27,709 nucleotides of DNA. Origin: CAZKFG01 sp964551985 (GTDB lineage Bacteria; Bacillota; Negativicutes; Acidaminococcales; JAISLQ01). A program made the position numbers and the translations under genes. The DNA is taken from positions 1 to 27,709 of the forward strand of contig CAZKFG010000029.1 in assembly GCA_964551985.1 (NCBI GenBank), read 5' to 3'. Below are positions 20,766 through 27,709 of the stretch, one piece after another (the stretch's first letter is position 1; each line of letters opens with the position of its first letter). Under the pieces are notes generated by a model. That model was not told the DNA's origin. It was given only the letters and a program-made list of their open reading frames with translations, and did no database searches.

Positions 20766-20990
20766 TAGCAAACAATATGCTTAGGTCTGTGGTTGAAAGT
20801 CGATGCCAGTCGCAGGCAAAACGACCCACGTAAGCAGTTAAAATAACTGTGAGCATGGTGCGGCTTAGGAGTAAGACCTGCCGGGGCAAACCGAGAGATT
20901 TAGTAGTGAGAGGATAATTCCAAGTAGCGAACCATCCAGCAGGCGAGTGTGGGGTCAAAGATCAGGTCAGCTAAGCATTTGTTATTTTTA
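20766..20990 (+). ncRNA. Large structured RNA, candidate raiA-type RNA
   Basis: About 220 nt without a protein gene, G-rich against an AT-rich background. The ends pair: AACAA plus ATGCTTAG (20771-20784) with CTAAGCAT plus TTGTT (20971-20983), with one bulged base. Inside lie a nested hairpin GTCG/CGAC with TGCC/GGCA (20799-20825), CAGTTA/TAACTG (20835-20849), and a long-range GACCCAC/GTGGGGTC pairing (20823-20829 with 20949-20956). These cannot all form with the GTCG helix at once, suggesting a pseudoknot or switch. The raiA RNA is a ~200-nt, highly elaborate class of Bacillota and Actinobacteria often near raiA/hpf, which lies 1.2 kb downstream here. It could also be a leader of the lipoprotein gene. 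Confidence 0.6.
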
Positions 20991-21005
20991 AAAAGAGGTG
21001 ATGAG

Positions 21006-21764
21006 ATGTTAAAACGTTTTTTTTGTCTTTTAATTATGATTTCTATCTTCTCTTTGCTTACTGCTTGTGGCAATGTACCTGCAAAAGAACCTGAAAAGAT
21101 ATTGAAAGTAGGCATTGAACCGACTTTTGCACCGTTTGAATTTTATGATGAGAAAACTAAAGATTATGCTGGCTTTGATATAGATATTATAAGAGCCATA
21201 GCTAAAGAGATTGGCTATCAAGTAAAATTTGAAAAAATGCATTTTGATGAGTTATTACATGCTCTGGATGTAGGCAAAATAGATGTAGCTGCTTCTGCTA
21301 TAACAATAACAGAAGAAAGACGTCAAAAAGCATTATTTTCTCAGCCTTATTATGCAGCAGGCCTAACAATAGTAGTTTTATCTAATAATAATGATATAAA
21401 TGGAATTGAGGATTTAATTAATAAGAAAATAGCTGTACAAGAGGGAACAACTTCTGCTTTGCAAGCGAAAACCATTAAAAATGCTAGGGTAAAAGAACTA
21501 AAAACTTTTAATGAGATTTATAGTGTTTTAAAAGATGGTACAGTTGATGCTGTACTAAACGACAAACCTGTCAATTCCTACTTTTTGAGAAGTGGCGGAA
21601 GGCAATACGCTAAAACGGTTGGTAAAACTTTTGATATAGAAGTCTATGGATTTGCGTTAAATAAAGATAATAAGCAACTGACTGATATTATAAATATTGC
21701 TTTAGATAAATTAAAGAAAAATGGCGTATATGATAAAATATATGATAAATGGTTTTCTGAATAA
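21006..21764 (+). CDS. Amino-acid ABC transporter substrate-binding lipoprotein
   Basis: A 252-residue extracytoplasmic binding protein anchored by lipid. The signal peptide ends in the lipobox LLTAC with Cys21 as the modified residue. The mature part is a family-3 solute-binding protein: KVGIEPTFAPFEFYDE, AGFDIDIIRAIAKEIGY, KIDVAASAITITEERRQKALFSQPYY, AVQEGTTSA and VDAVLNDKPV. The nearest relatives by pattern bind arginine, lysine or other polar amino acids. No permease or ATPase gene is next to it, so it is an orphan binding protein here. ATG at 21006 has AGAGGTG (20994-21000) upstream; the longer open frame from 20949 runs into the structured RNA and is rejected. Confidence 0.9.
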   Translation: MLKRFFCLLIMISIFSLLTACGNVPAKEPEKILKVGIEPTFAPFEFYDEKTKDYAGFDIDIIRAIAKEIGYQVKFEKMHFDELLHALDVGKIDVAASAITITEERRQKALFSQPYYAAGLTIVVLSNNNDINGIEDLINKKIAVQEGTTSALQAKTIKNARVKELKTFNEIYSVLKDGTVDAVLNDKPVNSYFLRSGGRQYAKTVGKTFDIEVYGFALNKDNKQLTDIINIALDKLKKNGVYDKIYDKWFSE

Positions 21765-21782
21765 AATAACAATTAATTTTCA

Positions 21783-21811
21783 TTGACATAAAGAGTAAGC
21801 TATTATATACT
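21783..21811 (+). promoter_or_regulatory. Promoter of the cold-shock gene
   Basis: Perfect TTGACA (21783-21788), a 17-bp spacer and TATACT (21806-21811). The start near 21818 leaves a 5' leader of about 55 nt. Confidence 0.8.
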
Positions 21812-21871
21812 TATATCGTTGATTTTACTTAGATACAAATTGACATATTATATTCTAGGAGGCTTATTTTT

Positions 21872-22069
21872 ATGCAAGGAAAGGTAAAATGGTTTAGTCC
21901 AGAAAAAGGATATGGTTTTATTCAACGAGATAATGGAACAGATGTATTTGTGCATTTTTCTGCAATTCAAAGTGAAGGCTTTAAAACTTTAAACGAAGGT
22001 CAAGATGTTGAATTTGAAGTTGTTGAAGGAAATCGCGGACCACAAGCGGCAAATGTGCAACTTTGTTAA
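21872..22069 (+). CDS. Cold-shock protein, CspA family
   Basis: A 65-residue single OB-fold protein that binds single-stranded RNA or DNA and acts as an RNA chaperone. Both RNA-binding motifs are present: GYGFIQ (RNP1) and VFVHF (RNP2), within KVKWFSPEKGYGFI. The end QAANVQLC is typical apart from the terminal Cys. AGGAGG (21858-21863) precedes the ATG at 21872. It is monocistronic, with a strong promoter and a clean terminator. Family copies may be cold-inducible or constitutive; the sequence does not decide which. Confidence 0.97.
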   Translation: MQGKVKWFSPEKGYGFIQRDNGTDVFVHFSAIQSEGFKTLNEGQDVEFEVVEGNRGPQAANVQLC

Positions 22070-22115
22070 TAAAATATATTGACAAGTGTTGGAATAATAT
22101 TTATCAGAACTTATA

Positions 22116-22152
22116 AAAACCCTTTTATTATCAAAAGGGTTTTTTGTTTTTT
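22116..22152 (+). terminator. Terminator of the cold-shock gene
   Basis: AAAACCCTTTT (22116-22126) pairs with AAAAGGGTTTT (22133-22143), 6-nt loop, followed by further T-rich sequence. Confidence 0.9.
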
Positions 22153-22212
22153 TGTCGAATTAAATAATAGACAAAAGTTTGCTAGCTTTTGACTAGAATA
22201 GGAGTTGATTTT

Positions 22213-22752
22213 ATGAGTATTACAGTACGTGGTAAAAATATTGATGTTACTCCAGCATTGCGTGATTATGTGGAAAAAAGAATAAGCAAAATCACAAAGT
22301 ATTTTTCTGAAGTTGGCAATATCACGGCAGTATTATCAGTAGAAAAACAAAAACAAGGAGTGGAGGTTACAGTGCCTGTAAATGGCATTATTTTAAGAGC
22401 GCAAGAGTTTAATGCAGATATGTATTCAGCAATTGATTTAGTTGTTGATAAAATAGAGCGTCAAGTTACTAAACATAAAGATAAACTGATAAAAAGATTT
22501 AGAAATCATAGTGATGCTCTACCAAGTAAATTTTTAAGTGACTTAGTGCCAGAAGTAGCTCAAGAAGAGCTAAATGTTATAAAAACAAAGCGCTTTACAA
22601 TAAAACCGATGACTGCAGAAGAGGCTGTAATGCAGATGGAACTTTTAAATCACGACTTTTTTGTCTATTTTGATGCAGACGAAGAGATGACAAGCGTTGT
22701 TTATAAACGGAAAGACTCAAACTATGGTTTGATTTTGCCAGAACTAAAATAA
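22213..22752 (+). CDS. hpf: Long-form ribosome hibernation promoting factor
   Basis: Binds 30S subunits and joins 70S ribosomes into inactive 100S dimers in slow growth. At 179 residues it is the long form: an N-terminal RaiA/YfiA domain (1-100; ITVRGKNIDVTPALRDYVEKRI, IDLVVDKIERQVTKHKDK), a linker, and the C-terminal dimerisation domain (about 125-179; KRFTIKPMTAEEAVMQMELLNHDFFVYF, residues excerpted). The ATG at 22213 has AGGAG (22200-22204) upstream; an in-frame TTG at 22189 precedes it. A short hairpin CAAAAG/CTTTTG (22172-22191) lies just before the ribosome binding site. It ends in a strong terminator, so it is a single-gene unit. Confidence 0.95.
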   Translation: MSITVRGKNIDVTPALRDYVEKRISKITKYFSEVGNITAVLSVEKQKQGVEVTVPVNGIILRAQEFNADMYSAIDLVVDKIERQVTKHKDKLIKRFRNHSDALPSKFLSDLVPEVAQEELNVIKTKRFTIKPMTAEEAVMQMELLNHDFFVYFDADEEMTSVVYKRKDSNYGLILPELK

Positions 22753-22756
22753 TGAT

Positions 22757-22787
22757 AAAAAGGCACTTTAAGTGCCTTTTTTGTTTT
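22757..22787 (+). terminator. Terminator of hpf
   Basis: AAAAAGGCAC (22757-22766) pairs with GTGCCTTTTT (22772-22781), loop TTTAA, then T-rich sequence to 22787. Confidence 0.9.
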
Positions 22788-22834
22788 TCAATATACAAGT
22801 ATAAAGTATATAATCGTTTGCCTTAAATTATTAT

Positions 22835-22880
22835 TTGAAAAATGCATCATTCTATTATAAAATATATTCTATAATAGAAT
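22835..22880 (+). promoter_or_regulatory. TRAP operon promoter under a perfect palindrome
   Basis: TTGAAA (22835-22840), a 17-bp spacer and TAAAAT (22858-22863). A perfect 11-bp inverted repeat, ATTCTATTATA (22849-22859) / TATAATAGAAT (22870-22880), spaced by 10 bp, covers the -10 and the predicted start site near 22870. This is the layout of a repressor operator. Confidence 0.7.
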
Positions 22881-22902
22881 AATAAACGGGGAGGAAACAG
22901 AA

Positions 22903-23859
22903 ATGGTAAAAAGATTTTTAAGCTTAGTTGCTATTTTAGTAGCTTTGACAATGGTGCTTACAGGGTGTGGTTCTAGCGAGCAAAAATTGAAACTTGCTAC
23001 TGGTGGAACTAGTGGAACATATTATCCTTATGGAGGGGTATTATCTCAAACTATCGGTTCTAAACTCAAAGATGTGAAAATTGATGTTCAAGCAACAGGT
23101 GCTTCAGCAGCCAATATACGCCTTGTATCATCAGGAGATGTTGACCTTGCTATAGTGCAAAATGACGTCATGAGTTATGCACACTCTGGTACGGAAACAT
23201 TTGCAGGCAAAAAGACAGATAAATTCTCTACCATAGCTACTTTATATGCAGAAGTTTGCCAAATTGTTGTGGACCAAGATTCAGGTATTAATTCTATAGC
23301 TGATCTTAAAGGTAAACGTGTATCTGTTGGCGATGCTGGTTCTGGCGTTGAGGCCAATGCAAAACAAATCTTAGAAGCTTATGGGATTACATTTGGCGAT
23401 ATAACAAAACAAAACCTAAGCTTTGGTGATTCAGCAACTGCTTTAAAAGACAAAAAAATAGACGCATTTTTTGTTACAGCAGGACCACCTACAACAGCGG
23501 TTATGGAACTTGCTAGTACAAATAAAATAAAATTACTCCCAATAGATAAAGACAAGGCTCAAGTACTAAAAGACAAATATAAATTTTATACAGATTATAA
23601 AATTCCTAAAGGCACATACAATGGTGTAAACACTGATACTGATACTTTAGCTGTTAAAGCAACTTTGATTAGCAGACAAAACCTAAGTCCTGAAGTAGTA
23701 TTTAATATTACTAAAACTATATTTGAAAATAAATCAAGTATAGCAGCAGCTAATGCTAAAGGTGCAGAATTAGATGCTAAAAAAGCTACAGAAGGTGTGT
23801 CTGTACCACTACATCCTGGTGCTGAAAAATATTTTAAACAAATTGGTGTACTTAAATAA
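22903..23859 (+). CDS. TAXI-family TRAP transporter solute receptor
   Basis: A 318-residue binding protein of the TAXI (TRAP-associated extracytoplasmic immunogenic) family. The signal peptide ends in LTGC with Cys22, so it is a lipoprotein on the outer face of the membrane. The mature start KLKLATGGTSGTYYPYGG is the family hallmark, followed by VQATGASAANIRLVSSGDVDLAIVQ, and later GKRVSVGDAGSGVEANAKQIL; the end VPLHPGAEKYFKQ is also standard. Ligands of TAXI systems are mostly unknown (glutamate or dicarboxylates in some). ATG at 22903 follows GGGGAGG (22889-22895). It is the first of three TRAP genes. Confidence 0.95.
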   Translation: MVKRFLSLVAILVALTMVLTGCGSSEQKLKLATGGTSGTYYPYGGVLSQTIGSKLKDVKIDVQATGASAANIRLVSSGDVDLAIVQNDVMSYAHSGTETFAGKKTDKFSTIATLYAEVCQIVVDQDSGINSIADLKGKRVSVGDAGSGVEANAKQILEAYGITFGDITKQNLSFGDSATALKDKKIDAFFVTAGPPTTAVMELASTNKIKLLPIDKDKAQVLKDKYKFYTDYKIPKGTYNGVNTDTDTLAVKATLISRQNLSPEVVFNITKTIFENKSSIAAANAKGAELDAKKATEGVSVPLHPGAEKYFKQIGVLK

Positions 23860-23862
23860 TAC

Positions 23863-24336
23863 ATGAAGCAAGTTTACAAACAATTATCAAGGTGGCTGAT
23901 AGCGGTATTCTGCACAGCTGCCTTGCTTTATCTAATCTTATCGCCAGAGCCTAAATTACGACTTATTGATGATAATGCTAGAGAAATAGCTGTTTTTGAT
24001 TTAGGGGAGAAAAAACAGTTTTTTATAAAGTTTATTCATTCGGTCAACCAGACGCCAGTAATTGAAGGATATGAGATAAAAAACAATCAAATATTTTTGA
24101 TTTCTTGCCAATACTATGGATTTGGTGCAGGTGTCGCAACAACTGTGGAGAAAGGTTGGCAAATGAAATATTTAGATGACGGTAGTATGCTTATAACTGA
24201 TATAAATAGAGCTATTCCTAATCTTTCGTATATTGTAGGTACCGTTTCAGATCACATTTTAATTATTGATGATACTAAAATAAGTCTTACAAAGCTTTGT
24301 GGTCAAAATCGCACAGTGCGATTTGTTTTTCGGTAA
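23863..24336 (+). CDS. DUF1850 protein of the TAXI TRAP operon
   Basis: A 157-residue protein with one N-terminal membrane segment (about residues 12-27) and an extracytoplasmic domain. KKQFFIKFIHSVNQTPVIEGYEI is the DUF1850 pattern (F-I-H-S-V plus P-V-x-E), followed by YYGFGAGVATTVEKG. DUF1850 proteins occur almost only between the receptor and permease genes of TAXI TRAP operons, as here, which argues for an accessory role in that transporter; no biochemical role is established. It starts three bases after the receptor gene, with no strong ribosome binding site of its own, so it is probably coupled to it. Confidence 0.85.
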   Translation: MKQVYKQLSRWLIAVFCTAALLYLILSPEPKLRLIDDNAREIAVFDLGEKKQFFIKFIHSVNQTPVIEGYEIKNNQIFLISCQYYGFGAGVATTVEKGWQMKYLDDGSMLITDINRAIPNLSYIVGTVSDHILIIDDTKISLTKLCGQNRTVRFVFR

Positions 24337-24357
24337 CTTAAATAAAGGAGAATAAAT

Positions 24358-26295
24358 GTGGTTAATAGTAATGATGATAAAGACAAAATTGAAGATAAAA
24401 AACCAATAAATCCAGAAGAAAAAAGTGTCAATGCAGACGCTATTTTAAAAGAGTTTGATAAAGAATCTAATACACGTATCTTTACTGGCTTTGCCAATAC
24501 TTTTATTAAAGTTTTATTAATTGGTTTTTCTTTATTTGCTTTGTGGATGAATATATTTAGTCTTTTACCTGAACAAATTCGCCGTACAGTTTTTATTGGT
24601 ATTGTAATGATGTTAGCTTTTATAATGTATCCAATAAAACCAAAACTAACTAAAAAAGCAAATTACATTCCGTGGTATGATCTTTTATTATCTCTTGCTA
24701 GTGGTTTTTGCTATTTTTATTTTGCTTTTAATTTTGAAGAAATAGTCAACCGTGCAGGCGATAATACACCGCTTGATATTATCGTTGGCGGTGTTGGCAT
24801 ATTACTTTTATTAGAAGTTTGCAGACGTGTTGTAGGGATACCAATAATTGTAGTTGTTAGTTGTTTTATTGCTTATGCTTTTTTTAGTGGTTTTTCTTAT
24901 ACTAGAATAATTGCTCATTTATTCTATACTACCGAAGGGGTTATTGGTACACCACTTGGAGTTTGTTCTACTTTTATAGTATTGTTTATTTTGTTTGGTG
25001 CTTTTTTAGAAAAGACAGGTGTAGGGAAATTTTTCATAGATATATCCAATTCAATCATTGGTTTTGCCGCAGGTGGTCCTGCTAAAGTTGCCGTTATCTC
25101 TAGTGCTTTGCAGGGGATGATTTCTGGTAGCTCTGTTGCAAATACAGTGGGTTCTGGTAGCTTTACCATTCCTATGATGAAAAAAACTGGCTACAAACCC
25201 GAATTTGCTGCGGCAGTAGAAGCTGCAGCTTCTACTGGTGGTCAAATAATGCCACCAATAATGGGAGCGGCAGCCTTTTTAATGGCAGAGATTACAGGTA
25301 TACCTTATAAAAATATTGTTATAGCGGCAATTTTGCCAGCATTGTTATATTTTTTAGGTGTATTTTTAATGGTTCATTTTGAAGCTAAAAAATTAGGTTT
25401 AAAAGGGATGAATAAAGAAGATATACCAAAATTTGTTCCATTATTTTTACAAAGAGGATATTTATTGTTACCTCTTTTTATCTTGGTTTACACAATGATG
25501 GAAGGCTTTACACCATCTCGCGCTGCGACTTTAGCAATACTTGTTGCTATAATTGTAAGTTTACCTAGAGCTGATACTCGCATTACACCAACAAGCTTTT
25601 GTGCAGCACTAGAAAATGGTGCTAGATCTACTTTAGGAGTTGCTGTAGCGTGTGCTGTAGCTGGTATGATTGTTGGCGTTGTTACACTAACAGGTATAGG
25701 TCTTAAACTAGCGTCAGGTTTATTAACATTGTCTGGAGGTGTCCCTCTTATAGCGTTATTTTTTACAATGATTGCTTGTATAGTACTTGGGATGGGTGTT
25801 CCTACAACTGCTAACTATGTAATTATGGCTACAATTTGTGCCCCTATTGTAGTGAAATTAGGTATTCCGCTACTCGCGGCACACTTTTTTGTTTTTTATT
25901 TTGGTATTGTAGCAGACATTACACCCCCTGTTGCTTTGGCAGCATATGCAGGTTCGGCAATAGCAGGTTCTGACCCGATGAAAACGGGAATAACGGCAAC
26001 AAGACTTGCTATAACAGCATTTATAATTCCTTATATTATGGCACTTAGCCCAGCAATGCTTTTAATCAATACAAATCCTTTTGAGGTTACAGTTATCATA
26101 TTAACATCCATTACAGGCATGATAGGAGTTTCGACTGCTATGGAAGGGTATATGATAAGTAAATTGCAAAGGTGGCAACGTGCTTTGTGCTTAATTGGTG
26201 GTCTAACTCTTATTATACCAGGCTTGATAACAGATATGATTGGAATATCTTGTATTGGGCTTGTAGCCTTTTTACAGTATAAAGAAAATAAATAA
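24358..26295 (+). CDS. TRAP transporter fused permease (DctQ-DctM)
   Basis: A 645-residue inner-membrane protein of the 4TM/12TM fused type. A cytoplasmic acidic N-terminus (1-50) leads into four DctQ-like segments, then the large DctM part with about twelve. Recognisable DctM elements are FGAFLEKTGVGKFFID, GGPAKVAVISSALQGMISGSSVANTV, TGGQIMPPIMGAAAFLMAE and MGVPTTANYVIMA, and DITPPVALAAYAGSAIAGSDP near the end. The permease moves the TAXI-bound substrate inward using an ion gradient, usually Na+ in TRAP systems. It begins with GTG at 24358 behind AAAGGAG (24344-24350). It completes the operon, so the system looks functional. Confidence 0.95.
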   Translation: MVNSNDDKDKIEDKKPINPEEKSVNADAILKEFDKESNTRIFTGFANTFIKVLLIGFSLFALWMNIFSLLPEQIRRTVFIGIVMMLAFIMYPIKPKLTKKANYIPWYDLLLSLASGFCYFYFAFNFEEIVNRAGDNTPLDIIVGGVGILLLLEVCRRVVGIPIIVVVSCFIAYAFFSGFSYTRIIAHLFYTTEGVIGTPLGVCSTFIVLFILFGAFLEKTGVGKFFIDISNSIIGFAAGGPAKVAVISSALQGMISGSSVANTVGSGSFTIPMMKKTGYKPEFAAAVEAAASTGGQIMPPIMGAAAFLMAEITGIPYKNIVIAAILPALLYFLGVFLMVHFEAKKLGLKGMNKEDIPKFVPLFLQRGYLLLPLFILVYTMMEGFTPSRAATLAILVAIIVSLPRADTRITPTSFCAALENGARSTLGVAVACAVAGMIVGVVTLTGIGLKLASGLLTLSGGVPLIALFFTMIACIVLGMGVPTTANYVIMATICAPIVVKLGIPLLAAHFFVFYFGIVADITPPVALAAYAGSAIAGSDPMKTGITATRLAITAFIIPYIMALSPAMLLINTNPFEVTVIILTSITGMIGVSTAMEGYMISKLQRWQRALCLIGGLTLIIPGLITDMIGISCIGLVAFLQYKENK

Positions 26296-26304
26296 ATAAA
26301 TAAA

Positions 26305-26366
26305 CAATAACTAGCCAATCATATTTAGATTTTGTATGTAACAAATCTTTAAATGATTGGCTAGTT
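26305..26366. terminator. Bidirectional hairpin between the TRAP operon and the MATE gene
   Basis: Perfect 14-bp arms AACTAGCCAATCAT (26305-26318) and ATGATTGGCTAGTT (26353-26366) with a 34-nt loop that itself contains AGATTT/AAATCT pairing. T-runs are weak on the plus side and moderate on the minus side. It serves two convergent genes. Confidence 0.7.
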
Positions 26367-26384
26367 GCTTTTGAAAATAGAATC

Positions 26385-27709
26385 TTAAAAATAAGAATAT
26401 ATTTTATTTAATTTAAAAATTAAGAATGCTGCTACAAATAGCGATAAAACTTCTGCAAGTGGTACAGCAAGCCATACACCTTTTAAACCAATAAAAGTTG
26501 GTAAGGTAAGAAGTATTGTCGAAACAAATAAGAATGTTCGCAAAAATGACAAAAGAGCTGACGCTTTGCCATTAGATAAAGCAGTAAATAGTGCACAGGT
26601 AAAAATATTTATACCTTGCAATAAAAATGCCCACGAGAAAAGTTTAAATCCAGTTAAAGCAATTTTGTAAACCTCATGGTCGTTTTTAACGAAAATATTT
26701 ATAATATTATAAGAGAAAGTATTAGCTACAAAAAAAGATATTACACTGAAAAAAAGTATAAGAGAAATACTCAGTTTAAACAATAGTTTTAATGAAACAG
26801 TGTTTTTGGCACCATAACAAAAACTATAAATTGGCGATACACCAGAAGAAAATCCGATAAAAACAGCACACAAAAGAAATTCTGCATATAAGATTATTGT
26901 AATGGCAGCAACACCTAACTCACCTAAATGTCTCATCATAGTAATATTAAATAAAATTGTAGTAATCGCCATAGATAGATTTGTGACCATCTCAGATGAG
27001 CCGTTAAAGCAAGCTTCCCAAAGAATTTTTTTATCAAAATGTGCTTTAACGAGGTACAAAGTTTTATTTTTCTTTGAACAAAAATAGCCAATACCTAAAA
27101 ATGCCGGCACACAAAAACCTAGACCAGTAGCTATTCCTGCGCCTAAAGTGCCAAGACCTAAAACTGCAATAAAAATATAATCAAGAATGATATTTAAACA
27201 ACCGCCTAAAATAACCACAAAAAGTCCAAGTCTAGGTTTGCTTGCAGCAACAAAGAAAAATTGAAATAACATTTGTAAAATACACATCGGCAAAAATGGT
27301 AGAAGACCTGTAGCATAATCATAGCAATAATTATAGATAGCATCATTAGCACCTAGCAAGTGTATTAATGGATCTATAAACAAGAAGATACCCGTACTGA
27401 TAATAATTCCTATGGCAATGCCAAAATAAATAATCAGAGAAAACGTCTCTCTTGCTTTGTCTTCAAGTCCTTCACCTAAATTTTTTGCAACAATTGCACT
27501 GCCACCTGAAGCAAACATAATTCCTGTAGCCATAGTAACATTTAATATAGGATAAACAATGTTTACTGCAGAGAGTGCACTTGTGTTGACAAATCTTGCA
27601 ACAAATACCGCATCTACCATGTTATAAAATGCCATAAATAACATCATAATAATAGTGGGCGCAGTAAATTTGATTAGTTTATACAAACTGATTTTTGAAA
27701 CTAAACTAT
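26385..27709 (-). CDS. MATE-family multidrug efflux transporter, 5' end outside the window
   Basis: At least 440 residues with about twelve membrane segments; exports drugs or metabolites in exchange for Na+ or H+. The N-terminal helix reads FTAPTIIMMLFMAFYNMVDAVFVARFV, residues 7 onward of the longest internal start, matching the MATE pattern A/L-P-x-I-x-x-x-L-x-x-x-Y-N-x-V-D. GTLGAGIATGLG-type segments and the repeat of this topology in the second half fit. A TTG at 27686 could start the protein, but the frame stays open to the window edge (SLVSKIS before it), and MATE proteins usually have 10-20 residues there, so the true start probably lies beyond 27709. It converges on the TRAP operon. 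Confidence 0.88.
   Translation of the reverse strand, partial: SLVSKISLYKLIKFTAPTIIMMLFMAFYNMVDAVFVARFVNTSALSAVNIVYPILNVTMATGIMFASGGSAIVAKNLGEGLEDKARETFSLIIYFGIAIGIIISTGIFLFIDPLIHLLGANDAIYNYCYDYATGLLPFLPMCILQMLFQFFFVAASKPRLGLFVVILGGCLNIILDYIFIAVLGLGTLGAGIATGLGFCVPAFLGIGYFCSKKNKTLYLVKAHFDKKILWEACFNGSSEMVTNLSMAITTILFNITMMRHLGELGVAAITIILYAEFLLCAVFIGFSSGVSPIYSFCYGAKNTVSLKLLFKLSISLILFFSVISFFVANTFSYNIINIFVKNDHEVYKIALTGFKLFSWAFLLQGINIFTCALFTALSNGKASALLSFLRTFLFVSTILLTLPTFIGLKGVWLAVPLAEVLSLFVAAFLIFKLNKIYSYF

Noticed and set aside
20766..20990. 6S RNA, tmRNA or RNase P RNA as identity of the structured RNA
   Set aside because: No tRNA-like end or tag frame (tmRNA), no RNase P core segments, and no long rod with central bubble (6S).
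20949..21005. Longer start for the amino-acid-binding lipoprotein
   Set aside because: It would bury the signal peptide behind 19 residues and overlap the structured RNA; the ATG at 21006 has a good ribosome binding site.
22079..22107. Second promoter TTGACA at 22079 after the cold-shock gene
   Set aside because: The -35 is perfect, but no -10 lies at 16-18 bp; the following terminator would also stop it.
1..27709. CRISPR array, transposon, prophage or defence system
   Set aside because: No direct-repeat array, transposase, integrase, phage or defence-type gene was found on either strand; nearly all coding genes belong to recognised core or transport families.

Overview
The window is ordinary-looking chromosomal DNA from an AT-rich, low-GC anaerobic member of the Bacillota. 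The best guess is the class Negativicutes. The grounds are the tail of a Na+-pumping decarboxylase beta subunit at the left edge, many flavodoxin/ferredoxin and [4Fe-4S] proteins, a TAXI-type TRAP transporter, T-box control of trp genes, a BofA-like protein and Bacillota-type dnaX-ybaB-recR synteny. The taxonomic call is inference; no 16S rRNA gene is present. No insertion sequence, prophage, CRISPR array or clear foreign island was seen.

Left part (1-4.6 kb): the end of an oadB/gcdB-like gene, a YybS (DUF2232) membrane protein, two small membrane proteins (one RseC-like without cysteines), a nitroreductase, then panD behind a leader that looks like the orphan 'pan' RNA motif followed by a terminator. 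A D-aminoacylase-type amidohydrolase converges on panD and overlaps it by 13 bp.

Middle left (4.6-9.2 kb): a hotdog thioesterase and an aldo/keto reductase with C-terminal [4Fe-4S] clusters, a MarR regulator with several operator-like repeats upstream, a translationally coupled pair on the minus strand (metF and an EFR1-type flavodoxin/ferredoxin protein), and rnhA.

Tryptophan operon (9.2-15.0 kb): a strong promoter and a Trp T-box leader with one Stem I but two successive antiterminator/terminator modules, followed by tightly packed or overlapping trpF-trpC-trpB-trpA-trpE-trpG. The order is permuted relative to the common E-G-D-C-F-B-A order, and trpD is not in the window.

Middle right (15.0-20.7 kb): a CNNM/CorC-type transporter with a long unidentified leader ending in a terminator, a tandem universal stress protein, tRNA-Ser(GGA), SRP RNA, and the replication/repair set dnaX-ybaB-recR, then bofA.

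Right part (20.7-27.7 kb): an elaborately folded ~220-nt RNA with its own strong promoter (candidate raiA-type RNA), an orphan amino-acid-binding lipoprotein, a cold-shock protein, long-form hibernation factor HPF/RaiA, a complete TAXI TRAP transport operon (binding protein, DUF1850 protein, fused permease) with a palindrome covering its promoter, and a MATE efflux pump running off the right edge.

The most notable content is regulatory RNA: the pan-motif/antiterminator switch at panD, the partly duplicated T-box, the raiA-like RNA, and the unassigned leader of the CNNM gene. Start codons were moved inward for several genes where a Shine-Dalgarno sequence decides the start.
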